Positions 14,949 through 17,342 of a stretch of 17,342 nucleotides of DNA are shown in pieces (within the stretch, counting starts at the first letter, position 1; every line of letters starts with the position of its first letter). The notes beneath the pieces were generated by a model. It made no database searches. It was not told the origin of the DNA and saw only the letters and a program-made list of their open reading frames with translations. This DNA comes from Geobacter sp. UBA6802. Its GTDB lineage: Bacteria > Desulfobacterota > Desulfuromonadia > Geobacterales > Pseudopelobacteraceae. Position numbers and translations under genes: made by a program. The stretch is from assembly GCA_002452325.1 (NCBI GenBank), contig DKFG01000280.1, forward strand, positions 24,322-41,663, in the 5' to 3' direction.

Positions 14949-15484
14949 GGACGATAATTCCTCCAGGAGCTGACCCGTTGACGGGATTGGGCCACTACAG
15001 CCCCGGTACGACTACGCAGCGCAGAAGAGTTGATATGGCAGATCGCCACTGCCAGGGCATCGGAGGCATCTGCCTGTGCAACTTCCGGCAGGCTCAACAG
15101 GGCCACCAGCATTCGCTGCACCTGTTCCTTGGCCGCCTTACCCTCGCCGACCACCGCTTTTTTTACCTGCAGAGCGGTATATTCAAACACCGGCAGATCA
15201 ACATGTACTGCAGCGGCAATGGCAGCGCCACGGGCCTGCCCCAGCTTGAGGGCCGAGCGCACGTTGGTAGAAAAAAAGATATCTTCAACCGCCACTGCAT
15301 CAGGGGAATACTCCGCTATTACCGCCGCAATCCCCTCAAATATCAGCTTGAGCCGTCCGGGAAAATCAGCTGCCTTGTCAGTGAATAGCGCACCGTTATC
15401 AATATGCACCAGTCGGCTGCCCTGCTGTTCAACCAGACCATAGCCGGTGATACGGGAGCCGGGGTCGATCCCTAAAATCCGCAT
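14945..15484 (-). CDS. ruvC: Holliday junction resolvase RuvC
   Basis: Endonuclease that cuts Holliday junctions symmetrically with Mg2+. The 179 aa show all four catalytic acids in family positions: D7 (ILGIDPGS), E67 (VEDIFF), D139 and D142 (ADASDALAVAICH). The basic patch VKKAVVGEGKAAKEQVQ near 107-123 is also typical. The start at 15484 lies inside the 3' end of msrA (13-nt overlap) and has only a weak ribosome binding site, so translation probably depends on msrA coupling. The C-terminal tail (SALRSRTGAVVAQSRQRVSS) is a little longer than in E. coli. Confidence 0.96.
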   Translation of the reverse strand: MRILGIDPGSRITGYGLVEQQGSRLVHIDNGALFTDKAADFPGRLKLIFEGIAAVIAEYSPDAVAVEDIFFSTNVRSALKLGQARGAAIAAAVHVDLPVFEYTALQVKKAVVGEGKAAKEQVQRMLVALLSLPEVAQADASDALAVAICHINSSALRSRTGAVVAQSRQRVSSWRNYRP

Positions 15485-15939
15485 CCGCCGCCATTCTTCT
15501 TAAGGTATTTCTGATGATACTCCTCAGCCTGCCAGAAGCTGGCAGCAGGAACAATTTCAGTCACGATCGTCCGCTGGTAGCGACCGGATTGCTGGAGCTC
15601 ATCACGCGCGGCCTCTGCCTGGCTGCGTTGTTCTTCACTGTGGTAGAAAACAGCTGAACGATACTGACTACCCTGATCCGGTCCTTGACGGTTGAGTTGG
15701 GTTGGGTCGTGAGCCTGCCAGAAGATCTTCAACAACTGCCCATAACTGATCACGGCAGGATCAAAGATCACCTCAACCGCTTCAGCATGACCGGTGGTAT
15801 CGGTGCAGACCTGCTGATAAGTCGGCTGCTCAACGGTACCGCCGGTATAGCCGACACGGGTCGAGATCACCCCCGACTCATCGTAATAGGCCTCTTCTAC
15901 CCCCCAAAAGCATCCAGCTGCAAAGGTCGCTTTTTCCAT
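15472..15939 (-). CDS. msrA: Peptide methionine-S-sulfoxide reductase MsrA
   Basis: Repairs oxidised methionine (S-sulfoxide form) in proteins, using thioredoxin. The 155 aa contain the catalytic motif GCFWGVEEAY (C9 or C10 region) near the N-terminus, the GYTGG motif, THEAV-like DTTGHAEAVEVIFDP and YRSAVFYHSEEQ typical of the family. The C-terminal GGGCGF supplies a possible resolving cysteine. I chose ATG 15939 because AGGAGG lies 5 nt upstream (15945-15950); ATG 15987 would add a 16-residue piece made from the terminator hairpin. It sits between yebC and ruvC, an unusual place, and overlaps ruvC by 13 nt. Confidence 0.95.
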   Translation of the reverse strand: MEKATFAAGCFWGVEEAYYDESGVISTRVGYTGGTVEQPTYQQVCTDTTGHAEAVEVIFDPAVISYGQLLKIFWQAHDPTQLNRQGPDQGSQYRSAVFYHSEEQRSQAEAARDELQQSGRYQRTIVTEIVPAASFWQAEEYHQKYLKKNGGGCGF

Positions 15940-15955
15940 TGATTCCTCCTGCATA

Positions 15956-15980
15956 CAAAAGGGGGGCTTAAAAGCCCCCG
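15956..15980 (-). terminator. Leaky terminator between yebC and msrA
   Basis: On the - strand a GGGGGC / GCCCCC stem around a TTTTAA loop is followed by C and TTTT. It starts 7 nt after the yebC stop codon, and the msrA ribosome binding site follows within about 6 nt. Either it attenuates read-through into msrA-ruvC-ruvA, or those genes have an unrecognised promoter inside yebC. Confidence 0.6.
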
Positions 15981-15987
15981 TACACAC

Positions 15988-16731
15988 TCACATCATCTTC
16001 TCCATTTCATCAGATGAAATATCAAAGTTGGCATACACATTCTGGACATCGTCACAATCCTCCAACCGATCCATCATCTTGAGCATGCTTTCCGCCTGCT
16101 TACCTTCAAGGGCCAGCAGCGTCTGAGGGATCATGGTGATCTCGGCACTTTGATACTTGAACCCTTTGGACTCCAGCGTATCGCGTACCTCAATAAACGC
16201 GCCTGGCTCGGTGGTCACCTCATACTGCTCATCCTCTTCAGCAACATCATCGGCACCTGCCTCAAGGGCTGCCTCGAACAGGGCATCAAAATCAGCCGAT
16301 TTGTCAAAGATGATCAGACCTTTCTTGTCAAACATCCAGGCAACACAGCCTGCCTCACCCATATTGCCGTTGCACTTGGTAAAGATACTGCGCACCTCAG
16401 ACACGGAACGGTTACGGTTGTCAGTCATTACCTCTACCAGCACCGCAACACCACCAGGCCCGTACCCTTCGTAGACGATCTCCTCGTAAACCACACCTTC
16501 CATACCGCCGGTACCCTTTTTAATGGCCCGCTCAATATTATCCTTGGGCATATTCTCGGCCTTGGCCTTGTCCACGGCGGTACGCAGGCGTGGGTTCGCT
16601 GCCGGATCGCCGCCTCCCAGCTTGGCGGCAACGGAAATCTCCTTGATCAGCTTGGTAAAAATCTTGCCTCGCTTGGCATCGGCTGCACCTTTTTTGTGCT
16701 TGATGGTACTCCATTTGTTATGGCCCGACAT
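15988..16731 (-). CDS. yebC: YebC/TACO1 family (DUF28) translation-associated protein
   Basis: 247 aa, the normal length for the family. It shows the signature MSGHNKWSTIKHKKGAAD start, NPRLRTAVDKAKAENMPKDNIERAIKKGTGG, YEGYGPGGVAVLVEVMTDNRNR, GCVAWMFDKKG and a C-terminal acidic third. YebC proteins were long listed as transcriptional regulators; more recent work links family members to relief of ribosome stalling, notably at proline runs. ATG 16731 has AAGGAG 7 nt upstream (16739-16744). It heads the - strand group and is conserved beside ruvC in many bacteria. Confidence 0.95.
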   Translation of the reverse strand: MSGHNKWSTIKHKKGAADAKRGKIFTKLIKEISVAAKLGGGDPAANPRLRTAVDKAKAENMPKDNIERAIKKGTGGMEGVVYEEIVYEGYGPGGVAVLVEVMTDNRNRSVSEVRSIFTKCNGNMGEAGCVAWMFDKKGLIIFDKSADFDALFEAALEAGADDVAEEDEQYEVTTEPGAFIEVRDTLESKGFKYQSAEITMIPQTLLALEGKQAESMLKMMDRLEDCDDVQNVYANFDISSDEMEKMM

Positions 16732-16780
16732 ATCCCGACTCCTTCAGGTAAAATCAGATCCGCCAGACGGCAGAATTGAA

Positions 16781-16810
16781 ATTATTAGCATGGGGGCCAG
16801 CACCTGTCCA
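16781..16810 (-). promoter_or_regulatory. Putative promoter of yebC
   Basis: On the - strand TGGACA (16810-16805), 18 nt, AATAAT (16786-16781). Transcription would begin near 16774, about 43 nt before ATG. The -35 is one arm of an 8-bp inverted repeat whose other arm is the -35 of the divergent lipoprotein gene. Confidence 0.5.
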
Positions 16811-16833
16811 GACCGAAAATTACACAGATCAGC

Positions 16834-16862
16834 TGGACAGTACCCCTGTATCCTGCTATTGT
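16834..16862 (+). promoter_or_regulatory. Putative promoter of the small lipoprotein gene
   Basis: TGGACA (16834-16839), 17 nt, TATTGT (16857-16862), with an extended -10 (TGC directly before TATTGT). Start would be near 16869, leaving a leader of about 24 nt with GGAGG at 16882-16886. Confidence 0.5.
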
Positions 16863-16892
16863 CTCGCGCACTTAGTACAACGGAGGCACCTG

Positions 16893-17258
16893 ATGGTACA
16901 GACTCGTCACGTTATCATCATCTTAATACTAATGCTACTGGCTGGCTGCTCGGCTGTGCCGATCACCAAACCTGATCGTGGCAATCTTCCTCCTGTCCTG
17001 AGCCAGGATGAACTGCTGAAGCCTTACACCAAGATCGGAAGAATTCAGATCACCAGAGAGGTCTACTTTCAGGATTATCACTATAGCCCCAACCTACAGG
17101 AATGGGGTCTCAGGGCGTTGCGTGAAGAGGCTTACAAGATGGGGGCCGATGCGATCATCTTTCCGGAGGTATCCAGCAAACAGAACACCATCATCCTCTT
17201 TCCCGCCTTTCCGGCAACTGAATATCGTGCTGCCGGTGTTGCAATTAAATTCAAATGA
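16893..17258 (+). CDS. Small lipoprotein, YbjQ/RcsF-like fold suspected
   Basis: 121 aa, function not recognised. The signal peptide MVQTRHVIIILILMLLAG has lipobox LAGC with lipidated C19, then Ser-Ala. The mature part has a strand (KIGRIQITREVYF), then a helix and strand (LREEAYKMGADAIIFPEV), a pattern seen in small YbjQ, DUF4156 and RcsF-like envelope proteins; the hydrophobic end (TIILFPAFPATEYRAAGVAIKFK) completes a small sheet. ATG 16893 has GGAGG 6 nt upstream; an in-frame TTG at 16776 would add 39 residues without a signal peptide and overlap both promoters. It is transcribed alone, divergent from yebC. Confidence 0.8.
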   Translation: MVQTRHVIIILILMLLAGCSAVPITKPDRGNLPPVLSQDELLKPYTKIGRIQITREVYFQDYHYSPNLQEWGLRALREEAYKMGADAIIFPEVSSKQNTIILFPAFPATEYRAAGVAIKFK

Positions 17259-17260
17259 TC

Positions 17261-17290
17261 TTGACATCAACACCGGCTGTTCGGTATAAA
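17261..17290 (+). promoter_or_regulatory. Sigma70-type promoter of the terminal tRNA gene
   Basis: A perfect TTGACA (17261-17266) two nt after the lipoprotein stop codon, 18 nt, TATAAA (17285-17290). Start would be near 17297, about 16 nt before the tRNA. The match is strong, as expected for a stable RNA. Confidence 0.75.
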
Positions 17291-17312
17291 GTCAATTCTT
17301 CAAATGTACATT

Positions 17313-17342
17313 GGCGCCGTAGCCAAGTGGTAAGGCAGAGGT
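17313..17342 (+). tRNA. 5' part of a tRNA gene, probably tRNA-Cys (cut by window end)
   Basis: Starting GGCGCCG, then TA, D-stem GCC, D-loop AAGTGGTAA, closing GGC, and the start of the anticodon stem (AGAGGT). Only 30 nt are present and the window stops just before the anticodon. The GGCGCCGTAGCCAAG start is like tRNA-Cys(GCA) genes of related bacteria; tRNA-Gln has a somewhat similar 5' end, so identity rests on memory of the family. Confidence 0.75.

Noticed and set aside
15940..15987. Upstream ATG start for msrA adding 16 residues
   Set aside because: The extension is translated from the terminator hairpin and the AGGAGG site clearly points to ATG 15939.
1..17342. Mobile elements, CRISPR arrays or attachment site at the terminal tRNA
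   Set aside because: No spaced repeats, transposase or integrase seen; the tRNA is cut by the window end, so integration beside it cannot be judged.

Overview
The window looks like chromosomal core sequence from a delta-proteobacterial Geobacter-type organism (Geobacterales; a Trichlorobacter/Geobacter lovleyi-like genome is my best guess, not proven). The reasons are the moderate GC content, strong AGGAGG ribosome binding sites, the yebC-ruvC-ruvA arrangement, a MaeB-type malic enzyme and many short lipoproteins. I see no insertion sequence, phage gene, CRISPR array or other sign of recent transfer. Coding density is high, and no gene-free stretch reaches 300 bases (the longest is about 230).

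Layout. (1) 79-2340: NADP-type malic enzyme fused to a phosphotransacetylase-like domain, closed by a good intrinsic terminator. (2) 2511-6334: two paralogous proteins of unknown function that resemble DUF4388/PATAN proteins lie on the + strand on either side of a large tetratricopeptide-repeat (TPR) protein on the - strand. The three share a promoter-like pattern, and a long perfect hairpin separates the first convergent pair. (3) 6342-7363: a TrmJ-like tRNA methyltransferase and a SemiSWEET-type small sugar transporter, tightly coupled to the gene before them. (4) 7469-14282: a six-gene operon for exported envelope proteins. Four have Sec signal peptides and are related to one another (three clearly, one distantly); two are lipoproteins. 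Their domains recall FlgT/CsgG/LPP20-type periplasmic modules, but no flagellar or curli gene is present. (5) 14346-16731 on the - strand: yebC, msrA, ruvC and ruvA, with msrA between yebC and ruvC and no ruvB after ruvA. (6) 16893-17258: a small lipoprotein transcribed divergently from yebC. (7) 17313 to the window end: the 5' part of a tRNA, probably tRNA-Cys, behind a strong sigma70-type promoter.

The most likely undescribed system is the six-gene envelope operon. Genes 1 to 3 carry a CsgG/FlgT-middle-like domain with the signature A-x-T-H-E-[IM]-D...N-K-A-A-x-Y-G-L, then a C-terminal domain that I predict as beta-alpha-beta-beta-alpha-beta, ending in I-R-[AS]-E-G-x-R-S-T-W-K. Genes 2 and 3 add an N-terminal FlgT_N-like domain. 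Gene 4 keeps the architecture but not the signatures. Genes 5 and 6 are lipoproteins, and the C-terminus of gene 6 looks FlgT_C-like. The arrangement suggests a periplasmic or outer-membrane assembly built from duplicated subunits and anchored by two lipoproteins. This is inference; its function is unknown to me.
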